Shown here one piece after another: positions 9,392 through 17,756 of a DNA stretch of 64,000 nt; positions within the stretch are counted from its first letter, which is position 1; each line of letters starts with the position of its first letter. A program made the translations under genes and the position numbers. The DNA comes from Chloroflexota bacterium (lineage in GTDB: Bacteria; Chloroflexota; Ktedonobacteria; Ktedonobacterales; Ktedonobacteraceae): assembly GCA_902810755.1 (NCBI GenBank), contig CADDYT010000012.1, positions 1-64,000 of the forward strand, given 5' to 3'. Below the pieces are notes generated by a model, which made no database searches, was not told the origin of the DNA, and saw only the letters and a list, made by a program, of their open reading frames with translations.

Positions 9392-9832
9392 TCAGCCACG
9401 ACGGGCGGCGCGCAAACGCGGGCGCACGCTTTCTTGCGGGGGTGGCATGCGTTCCTGCCAGTTGGCCAGGTGTTTCTTGACCGTTTGCACCAGCTCTGCC
9501 GAGTCAAACGGCTTCGTCAGATATTCTGTCGAACCGGCGAGGCGGCCGCGCATCCTGTCAAAAAGACCGTCTTTCCCACTCAGCATAATAATGGGAATTT
9601 GTCGAAACTGCAACTTTTTGCGGATAATCTGGCAAATATGGTACCCATCCATGCGGGGAAGCTGGATATCGAGGAGAATCACGGCGGGCATTTCGTCGGC
9701 TACCGAGGTGAGCGCGCTTAAGCCATCGCTGGCGGTAATCACCCGGATATTTTCCCGTTGCAGGGTCATCTGGACGATTTTCCTCACCGTCGGGCTATCA
9801 TCCACCACTAACACTGTCGGCTCTTGTTGCAT
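9392..9832 (-). CDS. CheY-like response regulator (PixG/PilG receiver-like)
   Basis: A 146-residue receiver protein with Asp11/Asp12, phospho-acceptor Asp55 (LLDIQLPRMDGYHICQ) and Lys in YLTKPFDSAE. A basic, Pro/Arg-rich tail of about 25 residues follows the domain. The ATG at 9832 is preceded by AAGGAGG inside the end of the previous gene; the stop of the PATAN gene is only two bases away, so the two are translationally linked. In cyanobacterial PixG/PatA the PATAN and receiver modules are one protein. Here they are separate adjacent proteins, which suggests that they work as a pair. Confidence 0.9.
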   Translation of the reverse strand: MQQEPTVLVVDDSPTVRKIVQMTLQRENIRVITASDGLSALTSVADEMPAVILLDIQLPRMDGYHICQIIRKKLQFRQIPIIMLSGKDGLFDRMRGRLAGSTEYLTKPFDSAELVQTVKKHLANWQERMPPPQESVRPRLRAARRG

Positions 9833-9834
9833 CG

Positions 9835-11229
9835 TTAAATAGTCCTCCTTCGCATCTCCCCTGGCCAGAGAGGACCGCCGTCGCTCTGCGGGCCAGTATT
9901 CCAGTTTGGCGCCAGGGCGATCTGTGATGGGTGCGTGCCCTCACGACCGTGCATCTGGGTATGCCGATAGGCCAGATAGACCTGATATTGTTGAATTTCG
10001 TGATCGACTTCGGTCAGAAACGCTTTCCAGACGACGTTGAGTTGCCGCCCGGTGTGCGAATTGCCGACCTCGTCACGCAATAACTCCGCAAAGACCATGC
10101 GCAGGTATGCGGCTAATCCCTGTACCGCTTCCCAGTAAAACTCCTCTAATTTCTCCCCTTTAACCAGTTTATCCAGTGTAAGGATATCAGTGCAGTCAAG
10201 TTGTCCATCAACGAAGCTGGCGGTTTCGAGGATAGGGTAATGTTGCCGGGCCAGCAATTGCAGCGGCTGCGCGAAACGCCGTTCCAGGTAGCGCGCTACT
10301 TCCGCCTCCGGGATGTGGCCGCGACCGCGCAGGCTTTTTGCATATCTGCCATGATGATGCAGTAGCCCGTTGATGCATTCAGACAGGGTGCGTATCAGCC
10401 CGAGCAGGTGTTGTTCCGGGTTCGGTGATTGCTTTTGCTGCACCAGGACATGCTGGCAGCGAATGATAACATTAGAGAGATCTTGCTGTAATTCGGTTTC
10501 CAGAGCAGTATCGACGATTTCAATCAGGTGAAGTTCGAGCAGGCGGTGCATGATACGTGCAACTCTGGCTTCGGGCATCATCAGGGCTAATGCCATCGCC
10601 TGCAGCGGAATTTCTCCATTGCAGAGGCAGAGGACTTCAATAAATTCCTGGCTGAGGCCAAGATTGCGTACATCGTTATTCACTTCTGGTAGCCAGCGGG
10701 CGACGGTCGTTCGAGTGAGGTAGGTTTCGCCCATTTCCTCCCATTCGTCGGCCTGGCGCAGGGCTTCCAGCAGCGTCGAGTCGATATCGAGGGGTCGCAT
10801 GTGGCTTTCCATGGTGACCAGCTGGCGGTGGAAAGCAAAACGCCCGTTGATCCAGCGCAGCGCGTGGCTGATGGACTGGGTGACGGCAAATTCCAGCCGT
10901 TGCTGCACCTCGGCTGCTCCCATCAGGCCCTGTTCCTGTAAGAGGGCCAGCGCGACCTGCATATTGCCGCGAGCGTACTCACGGATGGGCTGTACCCGCG
11001 CGGGATCGAGCCTGTTGACGAGACAGAGCATGCCGGGCAGGTCCGGTTGCGGCACTCCATCCTCGCGCAAGGCTATGATCTGGCCTTTGCGCAAACTGAT
11101 TGAGAGTGTTTCCTGCCCGGAATGGACGAACAGGGTTCCGGTTTTCCCGCTCAACGCAAGCATTTTCAAAATAGCCTGGAGGCCCAGCGTCTGCAGGTCT
11201 CCATCCATGATTCGATCTTGTTGCTCCAT
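9835..11229 (-). CDS. PATAN (DUF4388) domain protein, PatA/PixG-like
   Basis: A 464-residue protein. The N-terminal region (about 1-130, MDGDLQTLGLQAILKMLALS, then KTGTLFVHSG and SLRKGQIIAL) has the DUF4388/PATAN pattern found in PatA-type regulators. A second, winged-helix-like region follows at about 190-260 (LCNGEIPLQAMALALMMPEA). The rest is helical and unassigned. The ATG at 11229 has AAGGAAA upstream; an in-frame ATG at 11271 would add 14 residues but is less likely. No receiver domain is attached, unlike PixG. It is the second gene of the chemosensory operon and likely converts receiver phosphorylation into an output such as motility, envelope or development control. That output is inferred, since no pilus gene is in the window. 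Confidence 0.8.
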   Translation of the reverse strand: MEQQDRIMDGDLQTLGLQAILKMLALSGKTGTLFVHSGQETLSISLRKGQIIALREDGVPQPDLPGMLCLVNRLDPARVQPIREYARGNMQVALALLQEQGLMGAAEVQQRLEFAVTQSISHALRWINGRFAFHRQLVTMESHMRPLDIDSTLLEALRQADEWEEMGETYLTRTTVARWLPEVNNDVRNLGLSQEFIEVLCLCNGEIPLQAMALALMMPEARVARIMHRLLELHLIEIVDTALETELQQDLSNVIIRCQHVLVQQKQSPNPEQHLLGLIRTLSECINGLLHHHGRYAKSLRGRGHIPEAEVARYLERRFAQPLQLLARQHYPILETASFVDGQLDCTDILTLDKLVKGEKLEEFYWEAVQGLAAYLRMVFAELLRDEVGNSHTGRQLNVVWKAFLTEVDHEIQQYQVYLAYRHTQMHGREGTHPSQIALAPNWNTGPQSDGGPLWPGEMRRRTI

Positions 11230-11343
11230 ATCGTCAGTTTCCTTTATCCAACCGAATGCGCGAACCTCCATTCATAGAGATGCGCATGGCGATTGCTCTC
11301 ACTTCAAATACTGTTCAATTCTCAGGACACATTGCAAAGTGCA

Positions 11344-12237
11344 TTACGCCGAACAGGCCCGCTCTACGGCGCTAAGTAAATGGTCAATCTGAAACGGTTT
11401 GTCGATGTATTCGACCGCTCTTCCTTCCAGATAGGTGCGCTTGAGCGGCATTTCTCGCTGATTGAGGGCGCTCATGATGACAAAACCGGGTATGGTACAG
11501 AGGGTACCAGCCAGGCAGCGCATCACCTGATAGCCGTTCATGTAGGGCATAATCAAATCGGTGACGACGCAGCGGGGATGCCAGTCGAGGCACTGTTCCA
11601 GAGCTTCTAAGCCGTCATACGCTACCGCTACCTCATAGCATGATTCATCGAGCAGGCAGCGTTTAATGGCCCTGGCAACTTCTACGTCATCATCCACCAC
11701 CAGGACGCGCCGCTGATTGCTACTCACGGCAGGGTGGTCTTCCCGCTCCTGTAAAAGTCGCTGCAGGACGGAGAAATAGCGTTGCAGTTGCTTGATCTCG
11801 AACGGTTTGTAGAGAAGAGCCACCGCCCCGATCTGTTCGACTGCCAGACGTGAGAGCGAATAACTGCTCATAGCGATCGTAAAGTGCCGTCGCACCCCCG
11901 GCAGAATGGGGGCCGCGCTCACCGGGTAAGGCTCGACCAGCGTTGAGACGGCGGTTGAAACAGGCAGTGCGTCTGCCATGTCGAATGGGCCGAACCACCG
12001 TTGAGCGGCAAACATATAGCGCTCCTTCTCCAGAGGAGAAGGACGGAAAGAAGCATCCAGATCATATAACAGGACATCCCCCTCCTCCTCAAACTCCACC
12101 TTCATCATCAGTTCAGCCGAAGGCAGCACAACAGCTTCATGGCCCCAGCGCCGAATGTTAGCTACAAGCACGTGATCGAAACTGCTCTGTGAGCCAACAA
12201 CCAGAACGCGGAGGCGCTGAACTTTCCCTCGATCCAT
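11344..12237 (-). CDS. double receiver-domain protein, first domain degenerate
   Basis: A 297-residue protein made of two receiver-like domains. The first (about 8-160) keeps the fold pattern (VLVVGSQ, LLYDLD, ALLYKPFE) but has lost the paired N-terminal acidic residues and the clean Asp loop, so it is probably not phosphorylated. The second (about 176-295) is canonical: VVDDD near 181, phospho-acceptor Asp227 (TDLIMPYMNG) and Lys in YIDKPFQ. The ATG is preceded by GAGG 8 bases upstream. It lies 114 bases upstream of the PATAN gene on the same strand and is probably the first gene of the chemosensory operon. Confidence 0.85.
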   Translation of the reverse strand: MDRGKVQRLRVLVVGSQSSFDHVLVANIRRWGHEAVVLPSAELMMKVEFEEEGDVLLYDLDASFRPSPLEKERYMFAAQRWFGPFDMADALPVSTAVSTLVEPYPVSAAPILPGVRRHFTIAMSSYSLSRLAVEQIGAVALLYKPFEIKQLQRYFSVLQRLLQEREDHPAVSSNQRRVLVVDDDVEVARAIKRCLLDESCYEVAVAYDGLEALEQCLDWHPRCVVTDLIMPYMNGYQVMRCLAGTLCTIPGFVIMSALNQREMPLKRTYLEGRAVEYIDKPFQIDHLLSAVERACSA

Positions 12238-12395
12238 CGATCTTACCTCATAACAAATTCGCTTTACTACAACATCGCGACGCTATGCCACTGGACGCAT
12301 AGCGGGCGGGTGAGCAGAGCATACTCCCCCAGACAGTGTACGATAAGATGAGTTAGATATGTATTAAAAAACGTGCGCAAGATATTAAAATTGCG

Positions 12396-13124
12396 TTAAG
12401 TATTCTGAATTTCGACATTGCCCGCGAAAACGTAGCCAATGCCGGGTTCAGTTAAAATATAGCGCGGGCGCGAAGGTTCGACCTCGACCTTGCGCCGTAG
12501 CTGGCGCACGTAGACGCGCAAATAATCCGCTTCATTGCCATACTCCGGCCCCCAGACGGATTTGAGCAGCGAACGATGCGTGAGAACCTTGCCGGCGTAG
12601 AGCATGAGCTGGCGCAAGAGTTCAAATTCGGTGGGCGTCAGGCGCACCTCCTGGTCGCCTACACGCACCTGGCGTCGCATGACATCCATGCTCAGGTAGC
12701 CGTCTTCGCTTTGCAGGATCACCGGTTGCAGATCGCTTTCTCCTGCATGCGCGCGGCGCAGGCACGCACGGACACGGGCCTGCAGTTCCTCGTTGCTAAA
12801 CGGTTTGGTGAGATAATCATCGGCCCCCAGGTCGAGCGCCTGCACTTTGTGCTTTTCATCAGTAACAGCGGAGAGGACGATAATCGGCGTTTGCAGGGAA
12901 CGCCGCACCTGCACGCATACTCCCAGGCCGTCAATTTCGCCCGGTAAGCAGAGGTCAAGTAAGATCAGGTCAGGCTCGTGCGTTCTTGCCAGTTCGATCG
13001 CATCCTTCCCATTGTCTGCTACAAGCACTTCATAGCCGCTGGCGGAAAGATTGCGGCGTAAAATCCGCTGTATAGGAATTTCATCATCGATGACCAGAAT
13101 GCACTTTCCCTTGTGAGGCTTCAT
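12396..13124 (-). CDS. OmpR/KdpE-type DNA-binding response regulator
   Basis: A 242-residue regulator. The N-terminal receiver has Asp13/Asp14, phospho-acceptor Asp57 (LLDLCLPGEIDG) and Lys in LTKPFSNEEL. The C-terminal winged-helix domain has the OmpR signature LTPTEFELLRQLMLYAG and ends with YILTEPGIGYVF. It resembles KdpE most, but no kdpFABC genes are present, so the potassium role should not be assumed. Its ATG overlaps the stop of the upstream kinase gene by four bases (ATGA), and GGAGGAG precedes it, so kinase and regulator are co-translated as a pair. Confidence 0.93.
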   Translation of the reverse strand: MKPHKGKCILVIDDEIPIQRILRRNLSASGYEVLVADNGKDAIELARTHEPDLILLDLCLPGEIDGLGVCVQVRRSLQTPIIVLSAVTDEKHKVQALDLGADDYLTKPFSNEELQARVRACLRRAHAGESDLQPVILQSEDGYLSMDVMRRQVRVGDQEVRLTPTEFELLRQLMLYAGKVLTHRSLLKSVWGPEYGNEADYLRVYVRQLRRKVEVEPSRPRYILTEPGIGYVFAGNVEIQNT

Positions 13125-16006
13125 CGTGGCTCCTCCGGTGATCCCTGTTGTGTAGTATCCGCATTATCATAGTAGGCATGAGGCAGATCCCGCGTGGGAT
13201 TTTTGTAGGGTGAGAACGGCAGGGTAACGACGAAACAGGAGCCGCCACCCTCGATCGGTTCTACCTGGATATGTCCCATGTGTGCTTCAACGATCCCTTT
13301 ACAGATAGCCAGCCCCAGCCCGGATGTCAGAGGGCTGAGGTTATAGAATGACTTGAAGATGTGTTCGCGCTCGGTTTCCGGGATGTCATTGCCGCGATCA
13401 ATGACCTGCGCTCGCAACTGTGGCCCGTGCGAGGACGACTCGATGGCTTCCAGCGTAATGAGAATCTCGGAACCCGGTGGGCTATGATGCAGCGCGTTGA
13501 CCAGCAGGTGAGAGAAAACCTTCCCTAACTGGACGTGATCGGCATAAACGAGCGGGAGTGGGGTCTGGAACCTGGTCTTGACGGTATAGCCGGAGAGAGC
13601 GCGTTCCAGGCGTACCAGGACACCATGCACAACCTCGATGGCATCGCACCATTCTTTTGCCAGGGCCAACGCTCCCATCTCGATGCGCGACATATCGACA
13701 AGCGCGTCGACAAGATTGGTCAGCCGGTCGGTCTCTTCATCGACTTCGGTGAGAATCTCTCGCCGCGCCTCTTCATCCCAGGGGATGTCTTCTTGCAGGA
13801 GTCCGCTCACCGCCGCTTTGATGATGGTGAGCGGAGTGCGCAGATCATGCGAGACGGCAGAGAGCAACGCCGATTTATTTCTCTCATCGCGCACCTGCTC
13901 GGTAATATCATGAACCTGCAAGGCATAGGCCATCAGCTGTCCATACTCGTTGTACAATGGGTAGCGTGTCATCAGGTAGTGATGATCCGAGGGGGCGCTG
14001 TTAAGCGGCAGCTCGGCATTTTCTTCGCCGTCGCCGATCTCAATTTCATCTCCTTCACGCGCAGCAGCGGATGGCGCTGATGCCATTGCTGCCATGCGCT
14101 CTTCCAGTTGTTCCCGTTCCTGCCTTTGCACCGGCTCTACGGCGAGGACGAGGCGACAGATCGGCGCACGCTCGCTGCCCAGGGCCGGTGAAAGAAACTC
14201 TTGCAGATAGGTACTGACTTCCTCGCTATTGCGAATGCGCGGCAGGAGCCTGGCGAAGATAGCTTTCAGTGAGAGGGCGGTATTGCCCAGTCTCAGGCCA
14301 CAGAAGGTCTCAGCGACCGGATTCATCGAAATGCAATCCCCGTTCAGGTCGACGGCAAACCAGGCGTCCTGGATATGGCCGGTTGATTGCTGGAGTTGGA
14401 GAAGCAGGCGACTCAGCTCGCTCAGGACTCCGGTGCGTGTGAGCGCCTCTTCAGCGGTACGGGTGAGCAGCGTGAGGCTATCGGGCTGAGGGAGGGATGC
14501 CGGGAGTCCCTCATGTGCTACCTGCCCCACAGAGGCCTCAGTTTCGCCTGCTATATCATTGAAGGCCACAATCTCCGCTTCCTCAGATGCCGTAGCGGAA
14601 GAGAAGGCACGCTCACTGGCTTCTTCTGCCGCCTGCTGTACGGCGGCATGCAGGTTATTTTCGCTGCGCGTCAGCAGGTGGTCGCCAAGGAAGCGCAGGA
14701 GGCTGGCGAAACTGACGCCAAAGGTCTGCTCAGAAGCGGTACGCACGCGCATGAACAGTTCCTGCTCATCCTGCAAAGACATCGCTTCGCCCTGAGCGAT
14801 TTGTTGCTGATAGGCCCGCTCTAATTGTTCGATGGCCTGCTGGAAACGACTGCGCTGGTGGGCGGATTCGAGCAGCATCCCATTGTGAATGGCAATAGTC
14901 GCCTGGCTGGCGAAAAGGGCGAGGATATCTGCCTTGAGCGGCGTGAAACCGCCTGCCTCAGCGGCTCCGACCAGCAAGACGCCATAAACGGTTGTGCCGG
15001 TCATCAATGGGTAGCTGAAGAGGGAGCGCAGGCCGAGTTTCAGGCCGAAAATGCGGCTCGCCGGGAACGTTTGTTCGTCTTCAAGCGTGTCCTGTGAAAT
15101 GCAGGGTTGGCGCCGACGCAGGGTCGCGCCGATGATGGAAAGCTCACTCAATACCACTTTCCTGCTGATAATCTGGCGCAGGATGCTTTCATCCATGCCT
15201 GTCTGGGCCGCCAGGGAAAGTTTGCTTGCGGGTTCAGACGCGGATGTGGCGACAGGCCTCTTTGGGTGCGGGTGATACATGACGATGGCGGCGGCAACAT
15301 TGAGCGAACTGGCGATGCCCTTGACGATAGAGTTGAGGATGGCGGACAGGTCAACTCTGGAGGTCAGGACGCTGGAAACATCTTTGAGCGCCTGGCGCTG
15401 TCGATCTTGAATGGCTACATTGCCGCCCACCTGCGCCCCATCGATGGCTGCTGCCAGCACCTGTGCCACGCTGCCGATCAGTCGCTGCAGGCGTTCATCG
15501 CGATAGGTATCGAGGCCGACACTGCCCAGTTCCAGCGTTCCCAGCACGCGCTCGCCGATACAGAGCGGAACAATCAAACTGGAATGCACCTGGTGAAAGC
15601 CGCTTAATGCATCACCACTTCTAGCTGGCGGGCCATCCAGCCCGTCGGGATAGCTTTCCACGATGAGCAATTGCTCGTGTAGTTCCTTGTTGCCGGTGTT
15701 GTCCTCAGACGGAAATAGCCGGTTCAGCAATTGCTCCAGCTTCGAGTCGGAGAGGGGGTGCTGGTGATAGCTGGCGACCCAGAGCCGGGTGCCTTCCTCA
15801 CGCTGGCAGGTGGTGACACGCACCGCCTCACGGTCATGGCGTAGCAGGACAATGCCAAAGATATCAAAAGGGATGATGGGCGCCAGTTCGGCAGCAAGAT
15901 TCGTATAATCGGATTTTACGCCGCGCACATTGGAGATGACACGTGCAACACGCTCGACGATGCTTGTTGATTCCTGCTGTGCTGGTACCTGTATCTTTGT
16001 CTCCAT
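13121..16006 (-). CDS. GAF/PAS-containing sensor histidine kinase
   Basis: A cytosolic kinase of 961 residues from the ATG at 16006, which has GAGGAG 5 bases upstream; the frame stays open 41 codons further up without a ribosome site. At least two GAF-like domains fill the first 400 residues, ending in LFSYPLMTGTTVYGVLLVGA. A helical linker, one PAS-like domain (DAWFAVDLNGDCISMNPVAE) and a short second PAS-like segment follow. The kinase core has the H box SAVSHDLRTPLTIIKA, a somewhat unusual N box (LVNALHHSPPGSE) and the G box SGLGLAICKG. No membrane segment is visible, so the signal is probably a small molecule or cofactor bound by GAF. Its partner is the OmpR-type regulator that overlaps its stop. 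Confidence 0.92.
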   Translation of the reverse strand: METKIQVPAQQESTSIVERVARVISNVRGVKSDYTNLAAELAPIIPFDIFGIVLLRHDREAVRVTTCQREEGTRLWVASYHQHPLSDSKLEQLLNRLFPSEDNTGNKELHEQLLIVESYPDGLDGPPARSGDALSGFHQVHSSLIVPLCIGERVLGTLELGSVGLDTYRDERLQRLIGSVAQVLAAAIDGAQVGGNVAIQDRQRQALKDVSSVLTSRVDLSAILNSIVKGIASSLNVAAAIVMYHPHPKRPVATSASEPASKLSLAAQTGMDESILRQIISRKVVLSELSIIGATLRRRQPCISQDTLEDEQTFPASRIFGLKLGLRSLFSYPLMTGTTVYGVLLVGAAEAGGFTPLKADILALFASQATIAIHNGMLLESAHQRSRFQQAIEQLERAYQQQIAQGEAMSLQDEQELFMRVRTASEQTFGVSFASLLRFLGDHLLTRSENNLHAAVQQAAEEASERAFSSATASEEAEIVAFNDIAGETEASVGQVAHEGLPASLPQPDSLTLLTRTAEEALTRTGVLSELSRLLLQLQQSTGHIQDAWFAVDLNGDCISMNPVAETFCGLRLGNTALSLKAIFARLLPRIRNSEEVSTYLQEFLSPALGSERAPICRLVLAVEPVQRQEREQLEERMAAMASAPSAAAREGDEIEIGDGEENAELPLNSAPSDHHYLMTRYPLYNEYGQLMAYALQVHDITEQVRDERNKSALLSAVSHDLRTPLTIIKAAVSGLLQEDIPWDEEARREILTEVDEETDRLTNLVDALVDMSRIEMGALALAKEWCDAIEVVHGVLVRLERALSGYTVKTRFQTPLPLVYADHVQLGKVFSHLLVNALHHSPPGSEILITLEAIESSSHGPQLRAQVIDRGNDIPETEREHIFKSFYNLSPLTSGLGLAICKGIVEAHMGHIQVEPIEGGGSCFVVTLPFSPYKNPTRDLPHAYYDNADTTQQGSPEEPR

Positions 16007-16164
16007 GCGTCTCCTCGTCGCTGCGACAACTACTGCTCCTGCGAAGAAAAGGGTGTGCTTCTCTCCCCATGTCAGTTCAGCGCCAGTCACCCTACCCGCC
16101 AATGGTTCTGTTCTTCCTGAACACGCCATTTAGTATAACATAAAAAACAAACAGAACAATACTA

Positions 16165-16196
16165 CCTGCTAACAATGGTACGGCATTGTTAGCAGG
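16165..16196. promoter_or_regulatory. perfect 13-base inverted repeat upstream of the histidine kinase gene
   Basis: CCTGCTAACAATG and its exact complement are separated by six bases. It lies about 160 bases upstream of the kinase start and about 275 bases beyond the stop of the lipoprotein gene transcribed toward it. A T-rich but interrupted stretch follows on the minus strand, so it could be an operator for the kinase/regulator operon or a weak terminator for the lipoprotein/MMPL operon. The remaining gap (16007-16469) holds an 84-codon plus-strand frame with one hydrophobic segment and no ribosome site, which I do not call as a gene. Confidence 0.5.
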
Positions 16197-16469
16197 CATT
16201 GTCTTTTGTCTCGCTCCAGACAAAACTCATGGGCTGTTACAACGACTCCCAGAGAAAAAGTATACCATATGGTTCTTACCTCTGCTACGCCTGCAAGAGC
16301 GGACGCTTTCTGTAAGCACAAGCATAGAGCCGGATAACAGTAATATCGCTGGCTCAGGATTGTTACTGTTGTCCCTCCTGCTAGTACTTTTGTCTATCGC
16401 TGCCATGTCGATAGCGACGCGGACACGGCAAATTTCCTGAAGACCGGGGCAATTTGCCCGGCAGAACGC

Positions 16470-17756
16470 TCAGGATTGACCGGCATAGCCGGTCAATTCG
16501 ACGTAGCCTTCACCCTGCACAGGCTTGCCTGCGCTCTGCCCTGTAATGGTGACCGCGCCTTCCCAGTAGCTGTTCCCTGTTGATTGATAGGTCAGCAGTT
16601 CCTGATCCTTCAGTTCGGGTGTCAACGTCAGGGCAATGCGGATTTGCGGGCTATTGATCTCAAGTTGCCAGCCTGAAGGATAATTTGCGCCCGTTGTGGG
16701 GCTGCGCCAGTGGTTGAGAACGGTGATGGCAAGCGCGCCGGTGGGCAGGACGAAATCTCTGGCGGTGGGGTCGATGTAGCTGACGTAGGTGGAGATGATA
16801 TGGCCGCTGGCATCGCGGATGCGATAGATCATCATTTCCGTGAAGTTGTTCAACTGGATGCTGAACCAGTCCCAGCCACCGGCGCCGAGGGGCAAAAAGT
16901 TGCCCCACTGGTGATCCATCCAGGCCTGCCCGCTTACCTTGAGCAACTGTCCGTGATCGAGCAGGGTGCCACTGATCGCCATGCGCGTGCGCGAATAATA
17001 GTAGGAGAATCCGCCGGGGCCATAGGCGATCAACCCGGTGCCGTTGTGCAGCACGGGCGGCTTGAGTCCCTGCACGCTCAGGTCAATAGCATAGTTCGCC
17101 ATCTGTGCCACCAGGTGATCGCGTCCATTGAGCCCCTGAATCGACCAGTTGCCGACATGCAGGTTCATCCCGGCTGTCGAGTTTCCACCGGGGATGACGG
17201 TGTCGGATTCTGTGAGTCGCTGCTGAGCAAACTGGAACTGGCCGCGTGTCACATCGCTGATGGCGAAGTGGGCGGCGTAGACCGGGGGAAAATCGCTGCG
17301 CAGTGCCTGGAAGATGACCAGTTCAAAGCCGTAGTGATGCGCCTTGCCATCCGGGGTGACGGCATTCATATGGCCGGTATAGTACCACCACTCTGTCAGG
17401 TCGCGATGCGGCGCCTCATCCTGCGGAAAGCGTATTGGCGGCAGCGGCTCCTGCGTTGGCGTCGTCTTGACAACCGGCAACTGCTGTGTTGTGGAGGCCA
17501 CGCCGGGGAAGCTACACGAGGTGAGCAATAGCAGCAGGAGACATAGGCCGATAAGATAACCTCGTCTCCAACCAGGGCGAGTACCAGGGTACCCGCAAGG
17601 GGTACCCCTACTATACGCGAGCGCGCCTTGCAGAGCCGCGTTAACGGGAACGTATATAGTAGGGGTATCCCTTGCGGGTACCCTGGTACTCACGGGTATC
17701 TTGACCCTGGGATGGCGCGGCCTGTGGTGTATCAATCTGAATAGTAGCATCTTCAT
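16470..17756 (-). CDS. AttH/CrtC-like (lipocalin-type) lipoprotein with repeat-derived N-terminal insert
   Basis: Predicted exported lipoprotein of the carotenoid-hydratase-like AttH/lipocalin family. The signature region DLTEWWYYTGHMNAVTPDGK is followed by YGFELVIFQ, and later by the motif SGQAWMDHQWGNFLPLGAGG and WDWFSIQL. A hydrophobic signal segment (GYLIGLCLLLLLLTSCS) ends in a lipobox Cys. The only in-frame ATG is at 17756, overlapping the MMPL stop by four bases, which puts about 65 residues before the signal core. Roughly 18-60 of these are encoded by a palindromic REP-like pair (17579-17691) that keeps the frame. The N-terminus therefore appears extended by a repeat insertion, and export may be affected. 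Enzyme activity is not known; members act on hydrophobic substrates. Confidence 0.75.
   Translation of the reverse strand: MKMLLFRLIHHRPRHPRVKIPVSTRVPARDTPTIYVPVNAALQGALAYSRGTPCGYPGTRPGWRRGYLIGLCLLLLLLTSCSFPGVASTTQQLPVVKTTPTQEPLPPIRFPQDEAPHRDLTEWWYYTGHMNAVTPDGKAHHYGFELVIFQALRSDFPPVYAAHFAISDVTRGQFQFAQQRLTESDTVIPGGNSTAGMNLHVGNWSIQGLNGRDHLVAQMANYAIDLSVQGLKPPVLHNGTGLIAYGPGGFSYYYSRTRMAISGTLLDHGQLLKVSGQAWMDHQWGNFLPLGAGGWDWFSIQLNNFTEMMIYRIRDASGHIISTYVSYIDPTARDFVLPTGALAITVLNHWRSPTTGANYPSGWQLEINSPQIRIALTLTPELKDQELLTYQSTGNSYWEGAVTITGQSAGKPVQGEGYVELTGYAGQS
17579..17691. repeat. REP-like inverted pair, copy 1 (inside coding sequence)
   Basis: Two 37-base arms (17579-17615 and 17655-17691) are inverted copies with one mismatch, 39 bases apart. 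Each arm can fold on its own: GGTACCC and GGGTACC pair around a GCAAG loop. Read outward from the centre, each arm begins TATAGTAG and then enters the hairpin, so a GTAG tetranucleotide sits at the hairpin foot as in bacterial REP sequences. A second pair with the same design occurs at 49161-49256. This copy lies in frame within the start of the AttH-like lipoprotein gene. Confidence 0.8.

Noticed and set aside
12396..16006. KdpDE potassium-sensing pair
   Set aside because: The regulator is KdpE-like, but the kinase lacks the KdpD N-terminal domain and no kdp transporter genes are present.
16186..16440. 84-codon plus-strand frame with a hydrophobic segment near its end
   Set aside because: No ribosome site, begins inside the palindrome, and has no neighbour on its strand; a real small membrane protein cannot be excluded but is not supported.
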